From an uncultured bacterium (GTDB lineage Bacteria > Cyanobacteriota > Vampirovibrionia > Gastranaerophilales > Gastranaerophilaceae): a stretch of 38,311 nt of DNA. This document shows positions 8,415 to 16,108 of this stretch, one piece after another. The notes under the pieces are model-generated. The model was not told where the DNA came from and ran no database searches. It worked only from the letters and a program-made list of their open reading frames with translations. The position numbers and the translations under genes are program-made. The DNA lies in NCBI GenBank assembly GCA_902475545.1, contig CABRZP010000017.1:1-38311 (forward strand), in the 5' to 3' direction. Position 1 is the stretch's first letter; each line of letters begins with the position of its first letter.

Positions 8415-8918
8415 CTATTCTAAATTACACTTACCTGCGATTTTCTCACCCTTTACGGAGTATTTTGCAGTTTCTGTTTTTACAATTTTATCACTAACAT
8501 TAGAATATGTCTCTAACTTTATCAAATCAACTCCTTCAAATGTCTCCTCCGATAAATTTATTTTAACAGTATCTGTCAAAATTTTATTGCCATACTTTCC
8601 GGTTTTCGTAAAAACAATATATTTATTATCAATACTATCAACCGTTACGGTTGCATTCGCACCATTAAAAGGGTTACTTAATGTTATGACGTTATCTACC
8701 CTTGATAAGTTCCATAAATCAATATTATTTTCCTGAAATATAACAGGGGAATCTGTTTCAATTAATTTTGAAGAAACTCTCCATAACCCGAAAAAACTTT
8801 TAGGCACTTTCACTACAGAACCCGTTAAAAGTTTTGGAGATGAAGTATCTGCATTTACATTTAAATCACATAAAAAAATTGTACAAATTAATAAAATAAA
8901 AACGATATATTTTTTCAT
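8415..8918 (-). CDS. Small exported beta-rich protein
   Basis: This 167-residue protein begins with Lys-Lys, a hydrophobic core (about 4-17) and a probable signal-peptidase site near residue 24 (VNADTSS). The mature part of about 143 residues is predominantly beta, with a repeated pattern of short strands around WRVSSKLIET, NNIDLWNLSR and NKYIVFTKTG. No known catalytic motif or lipobox is seen. It sits between pgi and trxB with gaps of 35 and 17 bases and is probably co-transcribed with them. I do not recognise the family; a secreted or surface-attached protein is the safe description. Confidence 0.7.
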   Translation of the reverse strand: MKKYIVFILLICTIFLCDLNVNADTSSPKLLTGSVVKVPKSFFGLWRVSSKLIETDSPVIFQENNIDLWNLSRVDNVITLSNPFNGANATVTVDSIDNKYIVFTKTGKYGNKILTDTVKINLSEETFEGVDLIKLETYSNVSDKIVKTETAKYSVKGEKIAGKCNLE

Positions 8919-8953
8919 ATATAAATAATAAGAATTAAAAAATAATAGTCAAA

Positions 8954-10342
8954 TTAAACGATAGCCATTTTAGATTGCAAAGTTTGTGCCGAATCTTCAT
9001 ATCCGGCTCTGCCCATTAATGCATAAGTATAATTCTTTGACTGATCAACACCCGGCTGATTAAATGCATCAATTTTATACAATGCACCGGCAATAGCTGT
9101 TTGAACTTCAAGCATATACAAAAGCTGTCCGATATGGTATCCATCAATTTTTGGAAGCGTGATAGTCACAGAAGGTCTATTATAATCGGCAAGAGCAACA
9201 CGTGTAGAATCAGCTTCAGCATTTAATAATTTATTAATAGATTGCCCGCCCAAATATCCGATACCGGTATATTCAAAAATTTTCGGAATATCTAAATTTA
9301 CATCAAATTCTTCAACTCGAATAAAATTAATTATCTTATTATTAGGACCTTCGTTATACAACTGAATTTGAGAATATTGATCAGTAACCCCAAGAGCCTT
9401 AATTGGCGTCTGACCGCAATGAACCACTTGACCGTTACAATTGTAAGATTTACCTAAAGATTCAGCCCATAACTGAGCATACCAGTCTGAAATATATCTT
9501 AATCTTGTCGAATACGGCATCATTACAGACATATTTTTACCTTTTTTTGTATCCAAAAGATAATGTAATAAAGCATTTTGAGCTGCAATATTCCCATTAA
9601 TATCTGTATTCTTTAGGACCAAATCCATATCTTTGATACCATTAGTAATTTCATCAATATCAATCCCGACTAAAGCAAATGGCAAAAGTCCTACTGCAGA
9701 AAATACCGAAAATCTTCCGCCAACATCATCAGGCACAACAAAAGTTTTGTATCCTTCCTGTTCTGCAATTTGACGAAGAATTCCTGTTCGCTTATCTGTA
9801 GTTGCTACAATGTTTTGTCTATAAGAATCACCTAATTCTTTTTCTAATCTATCTTTCAAAACCAAAAATTGAGACATTGTTTCAGCAGTATCGCCGGATT
9901 TAGTAATAACAATAACTAGAGTTTTCTTTAAATCTAAAATATCCAAAAGACCAGACATAGAATCAGGATCAATATTATCCATAAAAAAGATTCGAGGCAG
10001 TCCGTTTCTTTGCTCAGGAGACAGTAAATTCCAATAAGGTTTTAATAAAGCTTCTGTTACAGCAATTCCACCAAGAGCAGAACCACCTATACCAAGAACA
10101 AGAACATTATCAAAATGACCTTGAACAATTGCAGCATATTCTTTTACATACCATACGGTTTCTTCACTATAACCAAGATTCATCCACTGAAGCCATTGTC
10201 CCGGCTTATCTTTACGTTTATTTAAATCCATGATAATTTCAGCTATTTGTTCTTTATATGCTGAAAATTCTCCAAGAACATCCAAACCGTTATCTGCACC
10301 AATTGCAGATATGTCAGAACTTTTCCAGTCAAATTTAATCAT
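8954..10342 (-). CDS. pgi: Glucose-6-phosphate isomerase
   Basis: This enzyme interconverts glucose 6-phosphate and fructose 6-phosphate in glycolysis and gluconeogenesis. The 462 residues match the shorter bacterial/archaeal-like PGI class rather than the 550-residue E. coli type. Recognisable sugar-phosphate isomerase (SIS) motifs are GIGGSALGG in the first third, ITKSGDTAET in the middle, and DDVGGRFSVFSAVGLLP, which contains the conserved catalytic Arg region. The QPGVDQSK near the C-terminus carries the conserved active-site lysine. AGGAGAT lies about 10 bases before the ATG. It is the first gene of the operon that continues with a secreted protein and trxB. Confidence 0.95.
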   Translation of the reverse strand: MIKFDWKSSDISAIGADNGLDVLGEFSAYKEQIAEIIMDLNKRKDKPGQWLQWMNLGYSEETVWYVKEYAAIVQGHFDNVLVLGIGGSALGGIAVTEALLKPYWNLLSPEQRNGLPRIFFMDNIDPDSMSGLLDILDLKKTLVIVITKSGDTAETMSQFLVLKDRLEKELGDSYRQNIVATTDKRTGILRQIAEQEGYKTFVVPDDVGGRFSVFSAVGLLPFALVGIDIDEITNGIKDMDLVLKNTDINGNIAAQNALLHYLLDTKKGKNMSVMMPYSTRLRYISDWYAQLWAESLGKSYNCNGQVVHCGQTPIKALGVTDQYSQIQLYNEGPNNKIINFIRVEEFDVNLDIPKIFEYTGIGYLGGQSINKLLNAEADSTRVALADYNRPSVTITLPKIDGYHIGQLLYMLEVQTAIAGALYKIDAFNQPGVDQSKNYTYALMGRAGYEDSAQTLQSKMAIV

Positions 10343-10381
10343 AGAAAAATAATCTCCTGCCTAAGATATACCCTAAAAACT

Positions 10382-10409
10382 ATTGTATATAAACAAAATA
10401 AAAATACAA
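10382..10409 (-). promoter_or_regulatory. Candidate promoter of the pgi operon
   Basis: On the minus strand TACAAT (10387-10382, five of six matches) follows TTGTAT (10409-10404) after 16 bases. The start point would be near 10375, giving a leader of about 33 bases that contains the ribosome binding site. Confidence 0.45.
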
Positions 10410-10460
10410 GATTAGAATTAACAATAGCTGTAGGCTATTTATTAAATTCTATTAACTAAT

Positions 10461-10492
10461 TTTACAAAAGATGATTTATAAGTTAATATAAT
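10461..10492 (+). promoter_or_regulatory. Candidate promoter of the TPR gene, abutting the start codon
   Basis: TTTACA (10461-10466) is followed after 17 bases by TAATAT (10484-10489), overlapping a TATAAT (10487-10492). Transcription from this box would begin at or almost at the ATG (10496). No Shine-Dalgarno sequence is present. Confidence 0.45.
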
Positions 10493-10495
10493 GGC

Positions 10496-11560
10496 ATGGA
10501 AAATATAAGTTTAAATGAGAAGATTAACGAATTAGTCGTTAAAATGGCTAAAGAGCCAACAAATATTGAAAATTATTATGAATTATCTGAATTATACATT
10601 CAGCAAAAAGATTATGACAAAGTTATGTCTGTATTAGACAGCCTTCTGGCAATAAAACCTGATGATGTTCAGGCACTTGTCGGCATGGGTACTATGTGGT
10701 TCTACGAAAGAGATTTTAGAAAATCACTGTCATATTACAACAAAGCATTAGAAGTAAATCCTAAAAATTTCTTAATTTACTATAATATAGGAAATGTTTT
10801 TGCAGAATGGAAAAACTTCTCTAAAGCTTTATTTTACTACAACAGAGCAATTGATTTAAATTCAGGAAACCCTGAGATTTATAACGCAATCGCTTTATTA
10901 TATCAGGATATTGAAGATTATGTAGAATCAAAAGCTTACTATGAAAAAGCTCTTTCGCTGGATCCTGAAAATACAAATGCATTAATCGATTTAGGAAATG
11001 TTTGTTTCAAATTAAACGATTATGAAACAGCATTAAAATTATTCAAAAAAGTATTTGTACTCCATCCTGATAATGAACTCGTTGCCGTATGTATCGCAAA
11101 TGCTCTTACTCTTATGAAAGATAGAGATCAAGCATATTCTTATTTTGAAAAAGCTCTCTCTATGACTGATGAAAAATACAATATTTATATTTGTTATGCA
11201 ATTGCGTTAACAGAATTCAAAGAATATGATATGGCTGAAGGAATGTTTAAAAAAGCAATAGAATTCAATCCAAAGAAATCAAATGCTTACATACTTCTTG
11301 CTAATCTATATTCAAATAAAGACAGATTAAAAGAAGCCATTGAACTTTATAGAAAAGCTTTAAGAGTTGAACCAAATAACGCTGAGACTTACATGCTTCT
11401 TGGTAATACGCATTATCTTGATAATGATATTGAACAAGCGATTTCATCTTATAGAGCATCTATTGATTTAGCTCCTGATAATGATGAATACAGACTTGTT
11501 TACAGTCAAGTAATGGAAGATTACGTAAAATCTGTTCGTGGAGAAAACAAACATGAGTAA
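10496..11560 (+). CDS. Tetratricopeptide-repeat protein
   Basis: The 354 residues are almost entirely TPR units, about nine 34-residue repeats from roughly residue 20 to 345. Each shows the typical W/L-G-Y-A-F-A-P pattern, for example YYNIGNVFAEWKNFSKALFY and repeated YxKALxLxPxN ends. Such solenoids bind other proteins; the partner is unknown. No signal peptide or membrane segment is seen, so it should be cytoplasmic. The downstream Tic20-like membrane gene starts inside its last codons, so the two are translationally coupled and perhaps work together at the membrane. The start lacks a ribosome binding site and may be leaderless. Confidence 0.9.
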   Translation: MENISLNEKINELVVKMAKEPTNIENYYELSELYIQQKDYDKVMSVLDSLLAIKPDDVQALVGMGTMWFYERDFRKSLSYYNKALEVNPKNFLIYYNIGNVFAEWKNFSKALFYYNRAIDLNSGNPEIYNAIALLYQDIEDYVESKAYYEKALSLDPENTNALIDLGNVCFKLNDYETALKLFKKVFVLHPDNELVAVCIANALTLMKDRDQAYSYFEKALSMTDEKYNIYICYAIALTEFKEYDMAEGMFKKAIEFNPKKSNAYILLANLYSNKDRLKEAIELYRKALRVEPNNAETYMLLGNTHYLDNDIEQAISSYRASIDLAPDNDEYRLVYSQVMEDYVKSVRGENKHE

Positions 11561-11960
11561 CAACCATTCTATCCAAATAATGGATAGAGTCGCATCTTGT
11601 TTAACTTATCTTACAGCAGGCTGGTTTGGCTTGATTTATTTTGTTATATTATATTTTCAAAAAAAATCGCCTTCCTTATTCTTAAGATATAATCTTTTCC
11701 AATCAATATTTATTTCACTCTTATTGTTTGTATTGAGTATGACATTAGGACTTATATCAAATTTACTTCTTGCAATACCTTTTATTAAGGTCGTTGTATC
11801 TTGGATAATCCTGATATTTAACAGACCTATCGTTTTTGAATATTCAATTATACAATTCTGTATTACAGCTCTTGTTTTTTATCTTGCAGGATTTTCTCTA
11901 TTAGGGAAATATCCAAAAGTATACGGTATATCCAAAATTATTGAAAATGCAATGAGATAA
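11553..11960 (+). CDS. Tic20-like small integral membrane protein
   Basis: This 135-residue protein has four hydrophobic segments (about 14-36, 47-76, 79-90 and 97-118). Its order of motifs resembles cyanobacterial Tic20-like proteins: an initial R-x-x-S/A-C-L-x-Y-L, then a polar loop and FLRYNLFQSI (compare FIRFNTMQAI), and a final YLAGFSLLGKYPKVYGISKI (compare the SLxGRYAEIPTISEA ending). This is recall-based resemblance, not an alignment. Plastid Tic20 is part of the protein import channel; the bacterial role is unknown. The ATG at 11553 is preferred over a GTG 15 bases upstream because GGAG (11540-11543) is correctly spaced for it. It overlaps the TPR stop codon. Confidence 0.65.
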   Translation: MSNNHSIQIMDRVASCLTYLTAGWFGLIYFVILYFQKKSPSLFLRYNLFQSIFISLLLFVLSMTLGLISNLLLAIPFIKVVVSWIILIFNRPIVFEYSIIQFCITALVFYLAGFSLLGKYPKVYGISKIIENAMR

Positions 11961-11985
11961 AACCTGTAATAAACTTAAAAATCAG

Positions 11986-12145
11986 TTGACAATTAACTTT
12001 GGTTGATGTTTGATATAAATGGATACTAGCCGAAATTTTCGTGCTGGATTTGACGGTTAGTACAACAAGTAAAAGCCGAGATACGAAGCCCAAGTTCTCA
12101 AGAAGGCTTAAGCAGGGCAAATTGGTAAAATTAAAAGGAGAAATT
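11986..12145 (+). promoter_or_regulatory. Promoter region and structured leader of rpsL-rpsG
   Basis: TTGACA is at 11986-11991, with GATATAAAT (12012-12020) as the only good -10 candidate; the spacing of 19-22 is longer than ideal, so the promoter is uncertain. The leader of about 120 bases has complementary segments: CGAAATTTTCG (12034-12044), and AAGCC with GGCTT around TTCT-CA-AGAA (about 12086-12110). Ribosomal-protein leaders often bind a product protein for feedback control; that role is inferred. AAAAGGAG (12133-12140) precedes rpsL. Confidence 0.4.
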
Positions 12146-12532
12146 ATGCCAACTATTAACCAGCTAGTACGTTCTGAACGTGTAAAGCTTAAATCAAAAA
12201 CTAAATCTCCAGCTTTGATGAATTGTCCTCAAAGACGTGGAGTATGTACAAGGGTTTATACGACAACCCCTAAAAAACCAAACTCAGCACTTAGAAAAGT
12301 TGCAAGGGTTAGATTAACAAACGGTTTTGAAGTTACTTCATACATTCCGGGTATCGGTCACAACTTACAAGAACACAGTGTAGTTCTTATTCGTGGCGGT
12401 CGTGTTAAGGATTTACCTGGTGTACGTTATCACATCGTTCGTGGTACTTTAGATACTGCAGGTGTTGCTAACAGAGCTCAAAGCAGATCTAAATACGGTG
12501 CTAAAAGAGATAAAAAAGGAGGTAAGAAGTAA
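12146..12532 (+). CDS. rpsL: 30S ribosomal protein S12
   Basis: S12 is a decoding-centre protein of the small subunit. The product has 128 residues, close to the family norm, and opens with the canonical MPTINQLVR. TTTPKKPNSALRKVARVRL and GRVKDLPGVRYHIVRG are the conserved stretches around the A-site that contain the classical streptomycin-resistance lysines. The lysines in TPKKPNS and GRVKDLPG are the wild-type residues. The ATG at 12146 is chosen for AAAAGGAG upstream and the family-typical start. The stop overlaps the rpsG start by one base (TAATG). Confidence 0.98.
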   Translation: MPTINQLVRSERVKLKSKTKSPALMNCPQRRGVCTRVYTTTPKKPNSALRKVARVRLTNGFEVTSYIPGIGHNLQEHSVVLIRGGRVKDLPGVRYHIVRGTLDTAGVANRAQSRSKYGAKRDKKGGKK

Positions 12533-13002
12533 TGTCAAGACGTTCTAAACCTGCAAAAAGAATACCTTTAGCAGATCCGGTATACAACAGTGTTGATATC
12601 TCTAAATTCATTAACAGAATTATGAGACGTGGTAAGAAATCATTAGCAGAAAGAATTTTCTACGCTACAATGGAAAAAATTAAAGAAAGAACTAACGAAG
12701 ATCCAATTGAAATTTTCCAAAAAGCTATGACAAATGCTACTCCATTATTAGAAGTTAAAGCTCGTCGTATCGGTGGTTCAACTTACCAAGTACCTATCGA
12801 AGTTAAAGCAGACAGAGGTTTTGCTCTTGCTTCTTCAGCTTTAATTGAAGCTGCTAAGAAAAGAGGCGGAAAATCTTTCATTGATAAATTAACAAATGAA
12901 TTGATTGATGCTTCTAACAGTCAAGGTGCAGCATGCAAAAAACGTGAAGATACTCACAGAATGGCTGAAGCAAACAAAGCTTTTGCTCACTACAGATACT
13001 AA
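12532..13002 (+). CDS. rpsG: 30S ribosomal protein S7
   Basis: S7 nucleates the 3' domain of 16S rRNA and sits at the E site. The 156 residues match the family length. The start MSRRSKPAKR and the motifs FINRIMRRGKKSLAERI, VKARRIGGSTYQVPIEV and the terminal HRMAEANKAFAHYRY are diagnostic. An AAAGGAGGT sequence inside the end of rpsL is the ribosome binding site, and the two genes overlap by one base. A strong terminator follows immediately, so fusA and tuf, the usual next genes of the str operon, are not part of this unit. Confidence 0.98.
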   Translation: MSRRSKPAKRIPLADPVYNSVDISKFINRIMRRGKKSLAERIFYATMEKIKERTNEDPIEIFQKAMTNATPLLEVKARRIGGSTYQVPIEVKADRGFALASSALIEAAKKRGGKSFIDKLTNELIDASNSQGAACKKREDTHRMAEANKAFAHYRY

Positions 13003-13021
13003 TTTGATTAGTTTCATAAAT

Positions 13022-13062
13022 AAAAAAATAACAGTATGCAATTTGTATACTGTTATTTTTTT
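13022..13062 (+). terminator. Intrinsic terminator after rpsG
   Basis: Perfect 16-base arms (13022-13037 and 13047-13062) enclose a nine-base loop and end in seven T, 20 bases after the rpsG stop. Confidence 0.9.
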
Positions 13063-13175
13063 AAGAAATGTTAAATTCATATATAAACCATAAATACTCC
13101 ATAGCAATCTGAACTTCTATAAATACGTTTAATAAAATATAGGTTATTTTATAGGTTAAAAAAGGTAGGTTATTT

Positions 13176-14090
13176 ATGAGTATTGCAATCAATGGTCAAG
13201 TTTATTCAAACAACAGAGTTATTATTACAGATGATGACAAAGTTTACAAAAAGCCATCAACATTAGGTGGCATTGGAGCAGGTGTTGTTGGTATGACAGT
13301 TGCCTCTCCAATTAGCAACTTAACAAGAAAACCATTTGCTAAAATGGCATTAGCAGAAATTAACAATTTAAGCAGCAAGGGAGATTTATATAAGAGTGCA
13401 GCAGCTAAAGCTTTTGAGCAATCAGGATTAGCTCAAAAAGGTGTTCAACTTGTTGATGCTTCAAAATTATCAGCAGAAGAAATTTCAAAAATCACACAAG
13501 AAGCAATGCCAAAATGGATGAATAAATTACCTAAAAAATTAAAAGATCCTGTTACTTCAATGTTAGAAATGCAAATTAATACATTAAAAGAAGGTAATAA
13601 TGCAGCATTTATCCCTAATTCAAATAAAATTCTTGTAAGTGGTGAAAAAATGTCCGGTGCAACATTCCATGAAATGGGACATGCCTTAAACGCTAACACA
13701 AAAGGCGTTGGTAAAATTTTAGCAAAACTAAGACAACCGGGTGTAATCTTAGCTTCTGCGGCATTATTAATCGGTGCATTTAAACGTAAAAAAGCTGAAG
13801 GGGAAGAACCTAACGGAATTATAGACAGAACAACAACATTTATTAAAAATAATGCAGGTAAACTGGCATTTGCAGGTTTCATTCCTCTATTAGCAGAAGA
13901 AGGTTTAGCATCTATCAAAGGTGCAAAAATGGCAAAACCTTTATTAAACCCTGAAGCATATAAAAATTTAAACAAAATGCACGGTAAAGCATTCTTAACA
14001 TATTTAGGCGGTGCAGTTTGTATGGGCTTAGCAGCAAGAGCAGCATCTTGGGTTCATGACAAACTTTCAGCTCCAAAAAGAATTGCTTAA
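13176..14090 (+). CDS. Membrane protein with HEMGH zinc-metallopeptidase motif
   Basis: This 304-residue protein has FHEMGHAL at 164-171, an HExxH zinc-peptidase signature (His165, Glu166, His169). Glu241 and Glu242 (LLAEEGLAS), about 72 residues later, are candidates for the third zinc ligand in a gluzincin-like arrangement. Hydrophobic segments lie near 28-44, 187-203, 228-240 and 273-290; the HExxH lies just before one of them, as in membrane-associated peptidases. There is no cleavable signal peptide. I do not recognise the family. The ATG at 13176 is preceded by GGTAGGT. It is monocistronic, ending at a terminator shared with the opposite gene. Peptidase activity is an inference from the motif. 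Confidence 0.7.
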   Translation: MSIAINGQVYSNNRVIITDDDKVYKKPSTLGGIGAGVVGMTVASPISNLTRKPFAKMALAEINNLSSKGDLYKSAAAKAFEQSGLAQKGVQLVDASKLSAEEISKITQEAMPKWMNKLPKKLKDPVTSMLEMQINTLKEGNNAAFIPNSNKILVSGEKMSGATFHEMGHALNANTKGVGKILAKLRQPGVILASAALLIGAFKRKKAEGEEPNGIIDRTTTFIKNNAGKLAFAGFIPLLAEEGLASIKGAKMAKPLLNPEAYKNLNKMHGKAFLTYLGGAVCMGLAARAASWVHDKLSAPKRIA

Positions 14091-14108
14091 AATTCAAATT
14101 CACTATAA

Positions 14109-14143
14109 AAATAAAGCACTCATAAATTGAGTGCTTTATTTTT
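14109..14143. terminator. Bidirectional terminator between convergent genes
   Basis: Arms 14109-14122 and 14128-14141 pair perfectly around a five-base loop, with an A run on one side and a T run on the other. The stop codon of the minus-strand gene (14136-14138) lies inside the stem. Confidence 0.85.
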
Positions 14144-15746
14144 GTCTTATACTTGACAAATCTTGATAAACATCATTTGTTAACTTTACATTATACAATT
14201 TTCTAAAAGTTGTAAAAATAGATGGATTTAACAATGTTGGAGAACAATCAGCCATATAAATATTTTTTGCACGCTCAGAGTTTAAGGTAATAATATTAGA
14301 AATTGTTAAAACATCACAAGTAGGAAAGAAAAAATATATATTATCACTTGATACAGGATAATCAGCAAAAAATTTTGATAATAAACTAATAACAAGCGGA
14401 CTAAAATTTCCAATATTTATTGATAATATGTTTTCTTTATCAGTAAATACATCCGAAAAATTTATTGCATATTCATTCTCGTTTAATCTACCCAACATTG
14501 TTTTAAAGTACATTCTTTGAACTTCAGAATATGGATTTATTCCAATTATATATAATCGTTCAAACTTTTTCACCTTTAAATCATGAGCAATTTCTCGAAA
14601 TTTGGCAGTTATTTTATCTTCATTAAAACCAATATTAGAAGACGGTTTTGATTTTCCTCTGGCAAAACCTTTAGAATTCAAGGATGCCTCTATCAATTGG
14701 GAATAATCCTCATTCTCAATTTTAATAACACCTTTTGGCACTACATAATCACAAGAATACAAACGCCCTCTATACAAATACTCAGAATTCTTTTTTGAAG
14801 TTTTTGTCAAAAGAATTGAACCCGGGAATGTTGAAAAATCCAAAATTGAATTTTCAGTTTTATCACCATAATGACCAATTAAATTTTCAAAATCTTTAAA
14901 TTTTTTTAAGGCATGAGCAATCAAAAGATTTGCATGTGTATATATATCAATACTTTTACCCTCAGTTTCTTTTAATATTTCATACAAATTTTCAAAATTA
15001 TTACCACTTACAAGAATAGCTTTCCCCTTTCGTGTAGAATAAGAAACCTCCGTATTATCAATTTGCCCGAATTTATTTATTAACGAACCACTTATTTGTA
15101 ATTGTAACTTATAATCGGCTTTGGCTAAATTGGAGATATAATCAGACAATTCTCTATCTTGCATTTTTGTTTGATTTAAAAAATTTAAAGCTGATAAAAT
15201 TTCGTGATATATTTCATCATCAAAATAATCAATATCATTCAAATTTATCAAATTTGAAGCACAACTTTTTATTACAATCTCAAGAATATCAATTAAATTT
15301 TTTTGTCTTGTTGATAATTTTTTATATCTGGATAAAAATAGTTTTTCACCTACAGCAATTGCCTTTGAAATTTTGGTTGAATTATCAATATTAACTGATT
15401 TTTTCAGCATAACTGACGGCATACTTTTCTTTATAGAAAGTTTTTTATATGCTTCTCTGGTATTTTCCAATAAAAAATACTCTTTCATCACCATGGAATA
15501 TAGTTGTTCTTCATTAAATTCATTAATTGAAACAAGAGCAGATATATCATTAATAATATCGTATTTTATAGATTTATTATTTGCTCCAAGACTTTCAAGT
15601 TTCATGACATAATAAGCAATTTGCTGCAAGAAAAACATCACCAATTCTTGTAGTAAAAATATATTTGGAGAGACGGAACATGCACCTCTGGATGTACATT
15701 CATTGGTATCAAGATACAAATGATTATTATCATTATAATTTTGCAT
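14136..15746 (-). CDS. Hybrid-cluster-protein homologue lacking most metal ligands
   Basis: The 536 residues follow the hybrid cluster protein (HCP, 'hydroxylamine reductase') layout. Recognisable segments are CTSRGACS (17-24), VSGNNFENLYEILKETEG (246-263), YTHANLL (269-275), FPGSILLTK (307-315), the DYSQLIEAS region (347-355) and a C-terminal KNIYMADCSPTLLNPSIF (494-511), which matches the KxIxLGPTLPAFLSPNV of HCP. The ligands are mostly missing. Of the four N-terminal cysteines only C17 and C23 remain. The TTNC cysteine is Ser at TKTS (314-317), the GCDG cysteine is Ile (IGIN, 401-404), the next two have no equivalent, and the late glutamate is absent. His271 remains. The hybrid cluster probably cannot form. 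The frame is intact. It starts five bases after glutaredoxin. Confidence 0.72.
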   Translation of the reverse strand: MQNYNDNNHLYLDTNECTSRGACSVSPNIFLLQELVMFFLQQIAYYVMKLESLGANNKSIKYDIINDISALVSINEFNEEQLYSMVMKEYFLLENTREAYKKLSIKKSMPSVMLKKSVNIDNSTKISKAIAVGEKLFLSRYKKLSTRQKNLIDILEIVIKSCASNLINLNDIDYFDDEIYHEILSALNFLNQTKMQDRELSDYISNLAKADYKLQLQISGSLINKFGQIDNTEVSYSTRKGKAILVSGNNFENLYEILKETEGKSIDIYTHANLLIAHALKKFKDFENLIGHYGDKTENSILDFSTFPGSILLTKTSKKNSEYLYRGRLYSCDYVVPKGVIKIENEDYSQLIEASLNSKGFARGKSKPSSNIGFNEDKITAKFREIAHDLKVKKFERLYIIGINPYSEVQRMYFKTMLGRLNENEYAINFSDVFTDKENILSINIGNFSPLVISLLSKFFADYPVSSDNIYFFFPTCDVLTISNIITLNSERAKNIYMADCSPTLLNPSIFTTFRKLYNVKLTNDVYQDLSSIRQK

Positions 15747-15751
15747 AATTA

Positions 15752-15988
15752 TTAATCCTGTTTATAAGTTTTTAAATACTCGATAATTTTGTCTGATTCA
15801 TATAATTTATCATTAGTCAAAGGGTTATAAAGAAAAGGCACCTGATCAATACCGCCTATAGTTAACAATCTTAAAGTATTATCGCTATCAGATGTATCAA
15901 ATTTATTATAAGTAATATTATTTTCCTTCATAAACTCCATAACCTTACGGCAATATGGACAGGTTTCCAAAACAAATAAGTCTAACAT
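15752..15988 (-). CDS. Glutaredoxin
   Basis: This small thiol-disulfide oxidoreductase of 78 residues has CPYC at 10-13, the classical dithiol glutaredoxin active site, and the cis-proline in QVPFL (about residue 51). The length fits the compact glutaredoxin/NrdH class; CPYC rather than CVQC argues for glutaredoxin. GAGGAGGT precedes the ATG. The HCP-like gene begins five bases after its stop, with AGGA inside its last codons, so the two are probably translated together. A thiol-redox role with that protein is inferred. Confidence 0.9.
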   Translation of the reverse strand: MLDLFVLETCPYCRKVMEFMKENNITYNKFDTSDSDNTLRLLTIGGIDQVPFLYNPLTNDKLYESDKIIEYLKTYKQD

Positions 15989-16108
15989 TATTACCTCCTC
16001 TAGTGTATTTTAGTATTGCTTAGAAAAATTTTAATTACCTATCGGAATAATTAAGGAATATAATTATTGCTAATTGCAAAAGTACAATTTTTATACTAAA
16101 CTTTGCTT

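Noticed and set aside
12041..12145. In-frame extension of rpsL by 35 codons upstream
   Set aside because: The S12 family starts at MPTINQL, and AAAAGGAG is placed exactly for the ATG at 12146. The extension is the untranslated leader.
13141..13178. Direct repeat AGGTTATTT before the HEMGH gene
   Set aside because: Two short AT-rich copies 27 bases apart are expected by chance in this composition.
14136..15746. Frameshifted or decaying HCP pseudogene
   Set aside because: The frame is intact over 536 codons with homology from end to end, a coupled start and a terminator. Ligand loss is scattered point replacement, not truncation.
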